This document shows positions 25,237 to 35,155 of a stretch of DNA of 64,000 bases, one piece after another. The stretch covers positions 2,294,001 through 2,358,000 of the forward strand of contig OZ244789.1 of the NCBI GenBank assembly GCA_965219705.1, in the 5' to 3' direction. The stretch comes from JAJECS01 sp965219705. GTDB taxonomy: Bacteria > Chloroflexota > UBA11872. Below the pieces are notes generated by a model. That model did not search any database, was not told the DNA's origin, and saw only the letters and a program-made list of their open reading frames with translations. How positions within the stretch are numbered: position 1 is the stretch's first letter; every line of letters begins with the position of its first letter. A program made the translations under genes and the position numbers.

Positions 25237-28200
25237 TTACCCCGTCAGACAGTTGGGATAGTCGCCCCTTGCCGGGATGTCGCTGGCCGGATAGGGCGGC
25301 CCGGCCGTGAGTCGCTCAAAGAACCCGGCGTCCGCGGCGGTGACGTTGCACCAGTAGAAGCCCAGCGACTGGAAGGTCGCGATGTCGGGCACGTGGCGCC
25401 ACTGCCGCAGGTGCGCGTCGTAGCCGAAGATGCGGTCGTCGCCGCCATCGAAGCGACGCACCAGCAGATTCGGCTCGGGGAACTGGTCGTCAAGGGGAAT
25501 GGCACCGATCACGCCCACGGGGACGGTGTACTGCGTGTTAACCACCGCCCAGGGGATCTGGTAGACGAAGGGGCTGTGGGGCGGCACCCACCGTCGCACG
25601 ATCCGGCCGTCCGACTCGCGCCGGACGATGAGGTAGGTCTGGCCCAGGGTCGCGTCGCGAATGACCCCGCCCATGACGACGGTCATGCCGTCGGTTGCGA
25701 TGGAGCCGATCGCCAGCTCGAACGAGGCGTCCGGCACGTCATGGCGCTGGATGAGGAGGCGCTCGCCGGGCAGCTCGATGGCCGTGGCCGCAGCGGTGGC
25801 GCCAATAACTCCCTGCGGGGCGGTCGGCGCTGGCGGGGCCGGTGGAGCGGGTGGTGGGGCTGGTGGACCCGACGGTCCGCGTGGGCGCGGCGGAGGTGGT
25901 GGCGGCGGAGGTGGTGGTGGGGGCGGTGGCGGCTTGGCCCCCACCTGGTTGGCCGATATCGCCTCGGCGGACTTGCCGGAGCCGAAGTTGTCACTGTAGA
26001 AGGCTGTGGCGCGCAGGTACTGGCCCAGGTCGTCGGCCACGGGCGTGTAGGTGGCCGAAGCCCCGCCCCCGATCACTGTCCACAAGCTTTGATCCGGCGA
26101 GCGCTCCCACGTCCACGTCAGGCCGGTGACGCCGCCGTCGGGCTCGATCAGGCGCGCGGTCAGCTGCGTCCCAACCCGCGGTTGCGAAGATGACAGGGAC
26201 GCCGTGCCGTCGTCATCGGCGTCGGTGACGGTGATCGTGACGATTAGCGCGGCGGCGGCGCCGGATGGGTCCTCGGCTCTAACCGTGACCCGGCGTGTGG
26301 GTTTCGTCTCGTGGTCGAGGGGGGCCCTGGTTCGCAACTGGCCGGTGGCCGCCACGATCTCGAACTCCGAGGCGTGAGTCCCGGCCAATCTGTAGGTGAG
26401 GATGTCGTTGTCGAGGTCGTCGGCCGTCACCGGCGCGCCGATGTTCACGCCCGCGCCCGTGTCCTCGGACACGCTGCGCGCGCCGGTTTCCGTGGACGGA
26501 AACCTCGGCGCACGGTTCACCGGCGGCGCCGCCTGCACCGGGTTAGCCGAGACGCCCTGGGCAGTCTTGCCCGGGCCGTGTCCATCGCTGTACGAGGCCG
26601 TGGCCCGCAGGTAGTGGTGAAGGTCGACCGTGATCGGGGTGTAGGCGGCTGCGGTAGCCCCGCTGATGGTGGTCCAAGTGCTTTGGTCGAGTGAGCGCTC
26701 CCAGACCCAGGTCAGGCCAGAGATGCTGTTGTCGGCGTCGGTCAGCGAGGCGGTGAGCTGCGAATCGACCTGGGGCTGGAGCGCGGACAGGCTGACCGTG
26801 CCGGGTGTCGAGTTGTGCCCGTAGATGGTGAGACTCCACGACGTGAGCGTCCCGGTGCTACCGCCGGATACGCGGTCGGTGATGCGCAGCGTCCATGTGC
26901 CGGCAGGCTTCTCACCCAGGTGTCGGGCCGAGCCGAAGCGAAAGCTCTCCCGCAGGCCGTAGCGCCGCTTGGGGTTCGGCAGGGGAACGGCCAACACGGA
27001 GACCGCGCCTGACGGGGATACCAGCTCCACGCGCAGATCCCGGAAGGAGCGAGCGTCAAATTCCGTATTGATTTCGACGAACTCGATGAACTCCATGTCG
27101 GACTCCATCGTGATGCTGCTCGTAACCGTCGTGGCGGTGTCGGGGATATTGAGTGCGGATCCGGTGGAATCCGCGGTTTCCTCAACCATCGTCGGAACGT
27201 TGGTCCAGCTGCCGGCCAGATCCAGGGCGGCCTTGGCATCCACCACGCCGAAACCGTACTCGTGGTTGAAGTCGTAGCGCTGGGTGGTGGAGCGGTACTT
27301 GACGGCGCTGGCCTCCCAGCCTGAATCGCTGGCGTCGTTCTTGCGCGCGGACGCGGCCAGGATGAGCTTCACGTCCCGCCAGGTGAGGCTGGTGTTGGCG
27401 CTCCGCATCAGCGCGGCCACGCCCGAGACGATAGGCGCGGCGGCGGACGTGCCGCCAAAGCTGCGCGTATAGCGGTCGTTGTTGGTGACGGTGGCAATGC
27501 CCGCGCTGCCACCGTTTGAGGGTGCGCAAACCCAAAGGTTTGCGCCCTCCTCCGAGTAGACAGATCGCTGGCCTCGGTCGTTCACCGCGCAGACCGCAGT
27601 CACGCCGTAGTAGTTGGCGTAGCCGTCGAAATTGGAGTTGTCACCTCTCAGCGCGCCGTTGCCAGCGGCGAAGACGTAGAGAACGCCCTTGCCGCCGAAT
27701 CCGGTGCTCGTCCCGGAGTCGATGCCCGATTCCCAGATTGACGGGGCGGCGTTCAGCCGGGGACTGTTGCGGGGTCCCCAGCTGTTGTTGGACACGGCCG
27801 TGGTGGCCATGTGGCGCGTCATGGCGTCGAAGAGGTTCGCGTCCGACTGTGATCGGATGTAGTTGTAGCCGTAGATCGTGGCCCTGGGCGCCACCCCTCG
27901 CATGCCCAGGCTGTTGTCGCGCGCGGCGATGATTCCCGCCACCGCTGTGCCGTGGGTATAGAGCGGATTGAGGAGCTCATTGGCGCTTCTATAGTCATGG
28001 TTTCGACTCGTGTTGACGTTGTCTTTCAGGTCCTCATGCTCGTAATCCAGGCCGTTGTCGACGACAGCCACGCTGACGCCGGCACCGAGAGTGGTGGCCC
28101 AGGCAGCCTCGGCGTCGATGTCCTCGCCCGACGTCCCATCGCGCTGGCCCGTGTTGTTCAGATGCCACTGACAGCCGTACAGGGGGTCGTTGAAACTGGT

Positions 28201-29994
28201 CGAGATTGCCTCACAGTCGCTCACGAAACTCGGATATCCCGATTCCGTAAGCGCGATGAGGGTGTAGGACCCGGTGTCGGCGCCGCCGGAACGGGCAATT
28301 TTGATGTAGTAGGTTCCCGCGTCGAGTTGGTCGCGGACGGCATATACCCAGGCGTCGTTCGTCCCGCCTGCGACTTCATACTGCGTCGCTTGGACCTCGT
28401 TGCTGCTGTCGTCCAGCAACGTGCCGTCGAGCTGCACCGTCGCGCTGACGGCGTGGATAAACACATACGTCTCGTCGGAGAGATCGAGGCGGAAGTAGTC
28501 CACGTCCGTCGTGGGATCGATCCGTCCCGCGTGATACTCGCCGTAGCTCAGGACCTGTGCGTCGGCGGTGGTGCTGCCCGGCTCTTCGAACGTGTCGACA
28601 AATAGCGAATATACACCGTCATCGTCTGACAACACACTCTTGACCTTAATATAGTACGTGCCCGCTGATAGTTTCGCCCGTAGCAGGAATGCATAGTAGT
28701 CAGGCAGCATGAATCCATCGTCATTCGATAAGATTTCCGTTCCGTTGTTATCCAGAAGCTCGCCGTATGAATCATCGAGATCACCCGTCATATAGATGAT
28801 GACGCTAGTCTCTTCCGACAACTCAAGTTCGAAGTAATCCGCGTCGCCATAGGGATCGATAATTCCGTTTCTAAGACTACCGACTTCGATTGGTTGCGCG
28901 TCGCTCAGACCGGTTGAATCCAGCAGCCCTCTGGTCCGCAGCACGTAGGCGCCAGTGGCTTCGTTGAAACTGGTGACTTTGATGTAGTACGTCCCAGCAT
29001 CGAGTGTTGCCCAGATAAGAAAATTCACTGCACCGTGGGTGGCGCCACCGTCGTCGTTTTCCTCGATGACGTTGCCGTTGTTGTCTTGGAGCTCACCCAC
29101 GGTGTCCAAGGCGCCCAGAGTGAATATCAGAATCCCCGTTGTCTCCGTCACCTCCAGCTTGAAATAGTCCACGTCGGTCCCGGGATCGATAACGCCGCCA
29201 ACGCGCGACCGCAGCGTCACCTCGGTTGCGTCAGTCCGCGTGTCGCCGTGCTCGGCGGGTGTGCCGGTGGCGGTGGCGGACCACACGCCGGGGCTGCCCG
29301 ACACGGCGCGCACCTGCACGTCATAGCCCGTGCCGTTGGTGAGGCCACCCAGGACGACGCGTACTGCGCCGGATGTCGCGGCCTCAATCACGGACCACTT
29401 GTCGTCAGCCTTGTCTGTCGCCGCAGTCTCGATATAGCGCAGGTCGTAAGCGGTGATGTCGGCCTGGTCAATGTTGGTGGGCGCGCTCCAGAACAACGTG
29501 AGCGATTGGTCGCCCGTAGTGACTGAGGTGATGATTGGCGCCTCAATCAGCGGCTCTTCGCTCTCCGTGGCCGACCAGTCGCCGTCACCGTCGGTGTTCA
29601 CTGCCCGCACCTGCACGTCGTATTCGACCTCGGCGGTCAGGCCGGTGACGGTGTAGGTGAGGTCGCCGGAGGTCCAGGCGTCATCGACCACGTCCCATTT
29701 GTCGTCGGCCTTGTCGGTGGCGTCGGTTTCGATGGTGCGCACGTCGTAGGCCGTGATCGCGGAGTTGCCGGTGTCCGTGGGCGCGGTCCACACGACGGTG
29801 AGCGAGCCGGCGGCCGGCGTAATCGTCGTGATGGCTGGGGCGTGCGGCACGCTGTGACCGGCTCGGACGCCGCCGAACGCCAGCAGCAGGCCGAGAAGCA
29901 CGGCGAGCACCGCCACCGACAACCGGTGCGTTGCGCGTTGAACTCTGGTGGCGCCACGAGCCGCCTCGAGCCCGCGCTGAGAGCGGGGGATCAC
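25237..29994 (-). CDS. Large modular subtilisin/kexin-like secreted protease
   Basis: This 1585-residue extracellular S8 peptidase starts at GTG 29994 with a signal peptide ending near residue 46. Domains in order are two fibronectin-III repeats (50-150, 150-245) and three PPC-like beta domains with DVDYF-type motifs (250-360, 360-475, 475-585). The catalytic domain (600-930) follows with D646 (VAVVDNG), H681 (YTHGTAVAG), N779 (AAGNG) and S850 (FGGTSAAAP). A kexin P-domain (935-1060), two Ig-like repeats flanking a cadherin-like segment (1060-1360), a proline-rich hinge (1365-1405) and a C-terminal region of unknown fold complete it. All catalytic residues are present. It has no usual subtilisin propeptide, which may be supplied by the gene just upstream. 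Confidence 0.9.
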   Translation of the reverse strand: MIPRSQRGLEAARGATRVQRATHRLSVAVLAVLLGLLLAFGGVRAGHSVPHAPAITTITPAAGSLTVVWTAPTDTGNSAITAYDVRTIETDATDKADDKWDVVDDAWTSGDLTYTVTGLTAEVEYDVQVRAVNTDGDGDWSATESEEPLIEAPIITSVTTGDQSLTLFWSAPTNIDQADITAYDLRYIETAATDKADDKWSVIEAATSGAVRVVLGGLTNGTGYDVQVRAVSGSPGVWSATATGTPAEHGDTRTDATEVTLRSRVGGVIDPGTDVDYFKLEVTETTGILIFTLGALDTVGELQDNNGNVIEENDDGGATHGAVNFLIWATLDAGTYYIKVTSFNEATGAYVLRTRGLLDSTGLSDAQPIEVGSLRNGIIDPYGDADYFELELSEETSVIIYMTGDLDDSYGELLDNNGTEILSNDDGFMLPDYYAFLLRAKLSAGTYYIKVKSVLSDDDGVYSLFVDTFEEPGSTTADAQVLSYGEYHAGRIDPTTDVDYFRLDLSDETYVFIHAVSATVQLDGTLLDDSSNEVQATQYEVAGGTNDAWVYAVRDQLDAGTYYIKIARSGGADTGSYTLIALTESGYPSFVSDCEAISTSFNDPLYGCQWHLNNTGQRDGTSGEDIDAEAAWATTLGAGVSVAVVDNGLDYEHEDLKDNVNTSRNHDYRSANELLNPLYTHGTAVAGIIAARDNSLGMRGVAPRATIYGYNYIRSQSDANLFDAMTRHMATTAVSNNSWGPRNSPRLNAAPSIWESGIDSGTSTGFGGKGVLYVFAAGNGALRGDNSNFDGYANYYGVTAVCAVNDRGQRSVYSEEGANLWVCAPSNGGSAGIATVTNNDRYTRSFGGTSAAAPIVSGVAALMRSANTSLTWRDVKLILAASARKNDASDSGWEASAVKYRSTTQRYDFNHEYGFGVVDAKAALDLAGSWTNVPTMVEETADSTGSALNIPDTATTVTSSITMESDMEFIEFVEINTEFDARSFRDLRVELVSPSGAVSVLAVPLPNPKRRYGLRESFRFGSARHLGEKPAGTWTLRITDRVSGGSTGTLTSWSLTIYGHNSTPGTVSLSALQPQVDSQLTASLTDADNSISGLTWVWERSLDQSTWTTISGATAAAYTPITVDLHHYLRATASYSDGHGPGKTAQGVSANPVQAAPPVNRAPRFPSTETGARSVSEDTGAGVNIGAPVTADDLDNDILTYRLAGTHASEFEIVAATGQLRTRAPLDHETKPTRRVTVRAEDPSGAAAALIVTITVTDADDDGTASLSSSQPRVGTQLTARLIEPDGGVTGLTWTWERSPDQSLWTVIGGGASATYTPVADDLGQYLRATAFYSDNFGSGKSAEAISANQVGAKPPPPPPPPPPPPPPPRPRGPSGPPAPPPAPPAPPAPTAPQGVIGATAAATAIELPGERLLIQRHDVPDASFELAIGSIATDGMTVVMGGVIRDATLGQTYLIVRRESDGRIVRRWVPPHSPFVYQIPWAVVNTQYTVPVGVIGAIPLDDQFPEPNLLVRRFDGGDDRIFGYDAHLRQWRHVPDIATFQSLGFYWCNVTAADAGFFERLTAGPPYPASDIPARGDYPNCLTG

Positions 29995-30065
29995 TGGCGA
30001 ATTTGCCGGGCGGCACCAGGCGCGAGCGGCCGAGCGGCAGGCGACCTACAAATGCGGCGGCGCCT

Positions 30066-30890
30066 TCACTTTGTCTCGACTTCCCGCCACCAGTTGGGAT
30101 TGGCCAGCACCACGCCATCCTGCCCGGCCAGCGCGTTCGCCAGATTCAGTGACGGGAAACCGGGCTCGGTCTCAATCCGGAAGCCGTTGGGCAGGGGCCC
30201 CAGGGCCGTTCGTCGGTCCGCGGCGATGTTGTTTCGATCGAAGAAGCTCGTGACCTCGGTCTGACCCCATGCGGGAGTTAGGACCAACAAGACGCCGCCG
30301 GGCAGCGCCATGAGCTCACCGCCCGATTCGGACCGAAACACCGGGCCGGCGTCCGCCCCGTGCCTGGCTTGTCGGCGCACGATGCTGTCGTCGCCCACGC
30401 TCGCGATCACCACGTCACCCGGCCAGCTATCCGCCGCCTGCTGGAGAACCAGGTCGTTCTGCAGGACCACCCGCCGCGTCGCTCTCCCGTCCCTCCACGT
30501 ATAGACCGTTCCCTGCCCGGTGTCCTCCGATTCGGAATCCTTCGTTGCCACCGTGGGTTCGACGATCGCGGCCTCGGACTTCGCCACTGACCGCCGGTTG
30601 GGAATCTCAATCGGCGGCTCCGTGGGCGCCGGCGTGGGCTTTGCCGTGGGCGCCGGCGTGAGCTCGGTCGCGGGCTCGGGCGAGGGCTGGGCGATGGAAG
30701 CCAGCGTAGCTTCGACCGCAGGCGCCGGCGCGCGATGAGCCGCGAGCCTGGCCGCAGGGGTTCGGTCGTCGTCGACGCTGGATTCGGAAGCCACGACCGC
30801 CCTGGCCACAAGCAATCCCGCCACCGCGAGACCCAGCAGGGCGACGGCAACGGTCACTGCTGCCGGCATGCCAAGTCTGCCGAGCGTCAT
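30066..30890 (-). CDS. Membrane-anchored protein with protease-propeptide-like C-terminus
   Basis: This 274-residue protein starts at the ATG 30890 (AAGGGA upstream). One N-terminal transmembrane helix (PAAVTVAVALLGLAVAGLLV) is followed by a Pro/Thr/Ala-rich linker of about 100 residues and a globular end. The last 90 residues (GGVLLVLTPAWGQTEVTSFF, DRNNIAADRRTALGPLPNGF, RIETEPGFPSLNLANALAGQ, NPNWW) resemble the propeptide-type domain that precedes S8 catalytic domains, including the NPNWW ending. It lies 71 bp upstream of the protease gene on the same strand, so it probably acts in trans as chaperone or inhibitor of that enzyme. That is inference. Confidence 0.65.
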   Translation of the reverse strand: MTLGRLGMPAAVTVAVALLGLAVAGLLVARAVVASESSVDDDRTPAARLAAHRAPAPAVEATLASIAQPSPEPATELTPAPTAKPTPAPTEPPIEIPNRRSVAKSEAAIVEPTVATKDSESEDTGQGTVYTWRDGRATRRVVLQNDLVLQQAADSWPGDVVIASVGDDSIVRRQARHGADAGPVFRSESGGELMALPGGVLLVLTPAWGQTEVTSFFDRNNIAADRRTALGPLPNGFRIETEPGFPSLNLANALAGQDGVVLANPNWWREVETK

Positions 30891-31207
30891 GGCAATCCCT
30901 TCTGCTCCGTTGACGCTCCAGCGTGTCGCGCGGTCCTGGTCATCGGGGGACTCGAACGCTCCCCCATCACGCTCACGCACTGCGAGAACGGCAACCGAGC
31001 GTCTCCTCAGCGCCGAATCCGCATTGGGATCGGGGCACCCGCAGCCAACGTTAGCACGGCATCAGGTGGACTCTTGATCCCCGTGTTTTCGTTCCACGGC
31101 CTCTCGCCGTTGCGGCATCGGTCGACACTGCTTGGTACGGGGAATTGCCACGCCGCCTAGGGCGCCTGGAGACCTCGACGAGCAATGGTCGCCGGTGCCG
31201 CCGCTGG
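30891..31207. other. Intergenic region upstream of protease operon
   Basis: These 317 nt hold no gene. The only visible structure is a 6-bp GGGGGA/TCCCCC hairpin at 30945-30965. The promoter of the minus-strand propeptide-protease operon should lie here. Confidence 0.45.
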
Positions 31208-32062
31208 TTAGACCGGCAGGTCGCCCCGAACGGTGGTGCGGTGCATGTGGCGCGTGTACTGCGGGTCGAACGGGGTGGCGAGATGCAGGGTGCAGCGGTT
31301 GTCCCAGAAGACGATGTCGTGGAGCCGCCATATGTGCCGGTAGACGAACCCGGGCTGCGTCGCGTGGTCGTTGAGCTCCTTGAGCAGGGCCTGGCCTTCA
31401 GCGTCGTCCATGCCCTCGATTCCGGCGACGAGCGACGGGCTGACGTAGAGCGCCTTGCGGCCGCTCTCAGGATGGGTGCGTACCAGTGGGTGCACCGCCG
31501 TGGGCACCTTGGCCGCCTGCTCGGGTGTCAGGCTGGGCCGCTCCATCGCGGATTCCACAAACCTGCGCTTGATGAAGTCGGCGTAGGAATGCCGGACGCG
31601 GAGCCCGCTGACGCGCTGCTTCATTTCGGGCGACAGCGCGTCGTAGGCCGAGTAGAGATTGGCGTAGAGCGTGTCGCCGCCGGTCGGTGGAATCTCCAGC
31701 GCGTGGAGCAACGAGCCGAGGGATGGGATCTGCATGTAGGAGAGGTCGCTGTGCCACTCGCGGCCGGCGTCTTGCAGCCCGACGGGCTTTCCGTTGACGC
31801 GCTTGTTGGAAAGCACCAAGACCTCGGGCTGCTCGGGCAGCAGGAACTGGTTCAAGACGTGGAACTCGAGCTCGCCGAACCGGCGGCTGAACGCCGCGTG
31901 GTCCGCCGGCGAAATCTGCTGATCGCGGATGACGACGACGTTGTTATCGAGCAAAGCCTTGTGGATGATCCCGAACTGCTCGTCGTCGTCGGGCCGCGAG
32001 AGATCGGCGCCGATTACCTCGGCGCCAAGGGCGGGCGAAATTGGCCTGACCTCGATCGCCAT
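31208..32062 (-). CDS. TauD/TfdA-family Fe(II)/2-oxoglutarate dioxygenase
   Basis: This 284-residue cytosolic dioxygenase has the metal triad WHSDLSY (His-x-Asp) and a distal His in RHMHRTTVRGD, whose Arg binds 2-oxoglutarate. The opening (IEVRPISPALGAEVIGADLS) and LDNNVVVIRDQQISPADHAA are typical of TauD-type enzymes, which hydroxylate taurine, 2,4-D or related compounds. No sulfonate transporter is nearby, so the substrate is unassigned. It is in a block of minus-strand accessory-metabolism genes. Confidence 0.88.
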   Translation of the reverse strand: MAIEVRPISPALGAEVIGADLSRPDDDEQFGIIHKALLDNNVVVIRDQQISPADHAAFSRRFGELEFHVLNQFLLPEQPEVLVLSNKRVNGKPVGLQDAGREWHSDLSYMQIPSLGSLLHALEIPPTGGDTLYANLYSAYDALSPEMKQRVSGLRVRHSYADFIKRRFVESAMERPSLTPEQAAKVPTAVHPLVRTHPESGRKALYVSPSLVAGIEGMDDAEGQALLKELNDHATQPGFVYRHIWRLHDIVFWDNRCTLHLATPFDPQYTRHMHRTTVRGDLPV

Positions 32063-32157
32063 GGAGCCGTGCTCGATTTCCGGGGCACCCGCAAGCCGCG
32101 CGGGACGTGGGGCGACAATCGTAGCAGCGACTCGCGTGGACGCTGCCGCCCCGGGCG

Positions 32158-33447
32158 CTACTCCGAGGGCACCGTCAACGGGGCCAGCAGCTCATCGGTG
32201 ATGTAGCGGCCCAGGCCGAAGATCTTGCGGTCGGCGTACCACAGGATGCGCTCGCCTCGGTGCTCGGTGACGCTGGCGTACATCGAAAGCCACTTCATAA
32301 AGAAGGGAAATACCCCGATGTTCTGCGTGTCGAAGAGCAGTTGGGGCTGGCTGAACCAGATCGGCTGATGCGCGTTCGGCCGGTATTCGCCCAGGGCAAT
32401 GAACTGCGGACGCCGGGCGTGGAAGTCGCGCGGTCCGCGGCCGCCGTACCCATGCCCATCGTGGTTTTGCAGCATGAGCAGGAACCGGCCATCCTCCAAC
32501 CCGAAGATGGGGCAGGGCGAGACAGGGTTGAGCAGGGGCGCGCCGTCGTCGCGGTTGCGCAGCGGTTCCGTCGGGCGCCAGGTGCGGCCGTCGTCGGACG
32601 ACACCGTGTACCAGATCTGACCGGTTGCCGTGCGCGCCACCGTGAACAGGCGGCCGTCCGGCAGCAGGACCGCGCTGGGCTCCTCGCAATATGAGTAGTC
32701 GCGCGATGCTTCCGGCTCATAGGGCACGGGCACGCGAATGGCCGTGTCGTCGTCCTGCAGCCAGGTGATCTGAACATCGCGCGGATGCGGTGATTCGTCG
32801 ATGTTCTCGAATCGCATGAATTCGGCCTGGCTGTCGCGCCGGGACATGGTGAAATCGTCCTCTCGGCGGGCCACCTTGATATACGAGTTTGTCCAGCGGG
32901 TGAAGCCGATGATGGGGCGGTCGCGGGCGTCGCGAATGGGCTTTTGCCAGACCACGCAGTTCGCGCCAATGGAGCGGTCGGGATGGTCGTTCGCGCTGGA
33001 TCGGTACGGGATCCTGACCTCGCCGTCGATCCATGTGCGTCCGTCGTCATCGGAGTACTTGCAGCGCAGGAAGCTGGTCTGGTAGCTGTCGCCGATGGCG
33101 CGGCCATGGTTGTAGAAACAGTAGATGCGCCCGCGCCGGCTGATCACCGGAAACCCGAAGGCGCTCACCTGTCCCGGCTTGGCGCCGGGCCCGTCGATGA
33201 TGCCGACCGGCGACCAGGTGCGGCCGCCGTCGGCGCTGCGCGCGTAGGCGACCCGATAGTCGGCGCCGTGCGGCTGGCTAGCCAGCGCAAAGATCGCCAG
33301 CAGGTCGCCGCCGGGCGTGACGTCCACCAGGACGTGGTCCACCGCCTCGATCCAGAGCGAGGGCTCCTTGGGCAGATAGAGCACGAGATCGGGATTCGTG
33401 CGCCGCCAGTCCTCGCTGAAACACTCGTGGTCGTCTAGGGTCGCCAT
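32158..33447 (-). CDS. Sialidase-like BNR/Asp-box protein
   Basis: This protein of about 430 residues is a six-bladed propeller of the sialidase superfamily. It has three Asp-boxes (SADGGRTW, SDDDGRTW, SSDDGRTW) and a GFTRWTNSYIKVARRED segment. The absence of a signal peptide suggests a cytosolic location, unlike secreted sialidases. Many such proteins act on other glycosides or have unknown substrates, so neuraminidase activity is not claimed. The ATG at 33447 has GGAG 8 nt upstream; two in-frame starts up to 33465 are alternatives. Confidence 0.78.
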   Translation of the reverse strand: MATLDDHECFSEDWRRTNPDLVLYLPKEPSLWIEAVDHVLVDVTPGGDLLAIFALASQPHGADYRVAYARSADGGRTWSPVGIIDGPGAKPGQVSAFGFPVISRRGRIYCFYNHGRAIGDSYQTSFLRCKYSDDDGRTWIDGEVRIPYRSSANDHPDRSIGANCVVWQKPIRDARDRPIIGFTRWTNSYIKVARREDDFTMSRRDSQAEFMRFENIDESPHPRDVQITWLQDDDTAIRVPVPYEPEASRDYSYCEEPSAVLLPDGRLFTVARTATGQIWYTVSSDDGRTWRPTEPLRNRDDGAPLLNPVSPCPIFGLEDGRFLLMLQNHDGHGYGGRGPRDFHARRPQFIALGEYRPNAHQPIWFSQPQLLFDTQNIGVFPFFMKWLSMYASVTEHRGERILWYADRKIFGLGRYITDELLAPLTVPSE

Positions 33448-33590
33448 GGTCATCGCTCCACCCATGCAGTCTGGTCACTGAGCCAGAGGCTCGGCATCAG
33501 TCACAGCCTAGCGGCAGGACGCGGCGCCTGCCTGAAATCTCGTGAAGAGCGTTGCCAGCCGACGGATCTCTGGCGTGGCCGGATCAATGC

Positions 33591-34172
33591 CTATGCGCGC
33601 TTGCGCCCCTGCACGAAGACGCTCTTCACGGGCGAACCGTGCATCTTGACTTCGAGCACGTCCGCGCGGTCGATGGTGACCCCGGCCAGTGCTGCCACGA
33701 TTTCAGCGACGGAGGCCAGCGCATCGGCTTCCATGAATCGCCACTCGGCAGCCATGGCCTGCTCCCACTCCGCCACGATGAGCGTGCCGCCAGCCTCCAG
33801 CGCCTTCGTTGCCGTGGCGAGGACGGCGTCCCGATGCGGACCCTTGGGCGGCAGGGCGTAGGCGCTGACGACCAAGTCAAATTGCTGGGACGGCTGCCAC
33901 TGCGCGACATCTGCGACGACGAACGTTGCTGTGAGGCCGCGATCTCGTGCGGCGGCGCGGGCCAGATCGATGGCCGCCTCGGCAAAGTCCACGCCGGTGA
34001 CCCGCCAGCCAAGCTCGGCCAGCCTAAGCGTCAGCGCCCCAGGTCCGCACCCGAGGTCAACCGCACTGCCCGGATTCAGTTCAGCGGTGGCGGTCAGGAA
34101 GAGCGCCTCGGTGCCCGTGCCTTGATCGGGATCCGGCCGGGCATAGAGCCGGTTCCACGCCTCGCGGTCCAT
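33591..34172 (-). CDS. Class I SAM-dependent methyltransferase
   Basis: This 193-residue methyltransferase has motif I VDLGCGPGALTLRLAELGW (about 39-57), the acidic loop VTGVDFAEAAIDLARA, motif II TFVVADVAQW and motif IV FDLVVSAYAL. The short TehB/thiopurine-like architecture without an added substrate domain suggests a small-molecule acceptor. The start is the ATG at 34172 (MDREAWNRLYARPD, a frequent beginning). Substrate unknown. Confidence 0.85.
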   Translation of the reverse strand: MDREAWNRLYARPDPDQGTGTEALFLTATAELNPGSAVDLGCGPGALTLRLAELGWRVTGVDFAEAAIDLARAAARDRGLTATFVVADVAQWQPSQQFDLVVSAYALPPKGPHRDAVLATATKALEAGGTLIVAEWEQAMAAEWRFMEADALASVAEIVAALAGVTIDRADVLEVKMHGSPVKSVFVQGRKRA

Positions 34173-34207
34173 CGGCGACCTTCAGCTCCCGCAGTCCGCG
34201 CCGCGGG

Positions 34208-35056
34208 CTATCCGCGGGACGGCTCGCTCATTTCCTGACGGGCCTGGCGCACCAGCTCGGGAAGGTGGCCGTCGTTGGCAAGCCGCTGCTCCAGATGCCG
34301 CATGCGGCGCGGACCGGCCGTGCGGATCATCGTCTCGCCGTAGGCCCGCTTGGCCCAAAACCTCACGAGCGAGGAAATGTCCTTCCGCAGCGCCGCCACG
34401 TCGTCATCGTCGAAGCGCTGGGACACATTGATGGTGAACATGCGCCGACGGGTCCCGCCCCCATACGACGCGTGCTTGAGGTCCTGGTTGAACATCACCA
34501 TGTCGCCCGGCTGCGATTCCAGCGCCACGGCGGGCACGTCGCGGCCCGCGATGCCGAGCTGCGCCTCGGTTGATCCCGACCGGCTGCTCGTCATGATTCG
34601 CTGGAGCGCCTCGGCATAGCCGTCCCCGCGGCGATGGCTGCCCGGAATCACGCGCAGGCAGCCTGTCTCGCGCGTGACGGGGTCCAGGTACAAGGCGAAC
34701 TTGAGGAAGCGATACTTCATGCGGGCGAACCCGTCGGAGTGCCAGTCCGTGTCGCCGACGTAGAAATTGCCGTCGCTCGCCTCGTAGTTGTAGTCGTCCC
34801 CGAGCAGCGTGCTGGCGACGTTGTCCACGCGCGGGTCGTCCAGCAGCGCGCTCAGATACTCGCTCCGGTCGATGAACGGGACCAGGGCCGAGCGACGCTC
34901 ATGATCGTGGGTTTGACGGTTGTGGCCGCCGCCGTGATCCGCCCATATGCGCTCGAACTCCTCGGTGATCGCCTCGACGTCATCGGCGAAGATCCCGGGG
35001 AAGGCCAGGTAGCCGAAGGTCTCGAAGAACGCCACTTGTTGATCGGAAAGCGTCAT
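34208..35056 (-). CDS. Phytanoyl-CoA dioxygenase family protein
   Basis: This 282-residue PhyH-type Fe(II)/2-oxoglutarate oxygenase has VGDTDWHSDGFARMKYRFLK (His-x-Asp), GCLRVIPGSHRRGD, and the distal His/Arg in FNQDLKHASYGGGTRRRMFT. PhyH homologues are numerous in some marine and symbiotic bacteria and hydroxylate diverse small molecules; phytanate metabolism should not be assumed. A second PhyH gene at 35718-36482 is only distantly similar, so the two probably have different substrates. Confidence 0.87.
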   Translation of the reverse strand: MTLSDQQVAFFETFGYLAFPGIFADDVEAITEEFERIWADHGGGHNRQTHDHERRSALVPFIDRSEYLSALLDDPRVDNVASTLLGDDYNYEASDGNFYVGDTDWHSDGFARMKYRFLKFALYLDPVTRETGCLRVIPGSHRRGDGYAEALQRIMTSSRSGSTEAQLGIAGRDVPAVALESQPGDMVMFNQDLKHASYGGGTRRRMFTINVSQRFDDDDVAALRKDISSLVRFWAKRAYGETMIRTAGPRRMRHLEQRLANDGHLPELVRQARQEMSEPSRG

Positions 35057-35155
35057 CGTGCTGGCCCGTCGAACTCGTAATCGCGTGGTGTCAAGTCTAA
35101 CGGCGAGCAGGCCGCCTGGACGGAGGCGGGGTGCGACGCTCGACCCGGTGCGGGA

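Noticed and set aside
25880..25940. Tandem nucleotide repeat (GGT/GGC-rich)
   Set aside because: It encodes the proline-rich hinge of the S8 protease and needs no separate explanation.
30945..30966. T-arm-like hairpin resembling part of a tRNA (GGGGGACTCGAACGC)
   Set aside because: No matching acceptor or anticodon arm is found within 80 nt on either side.
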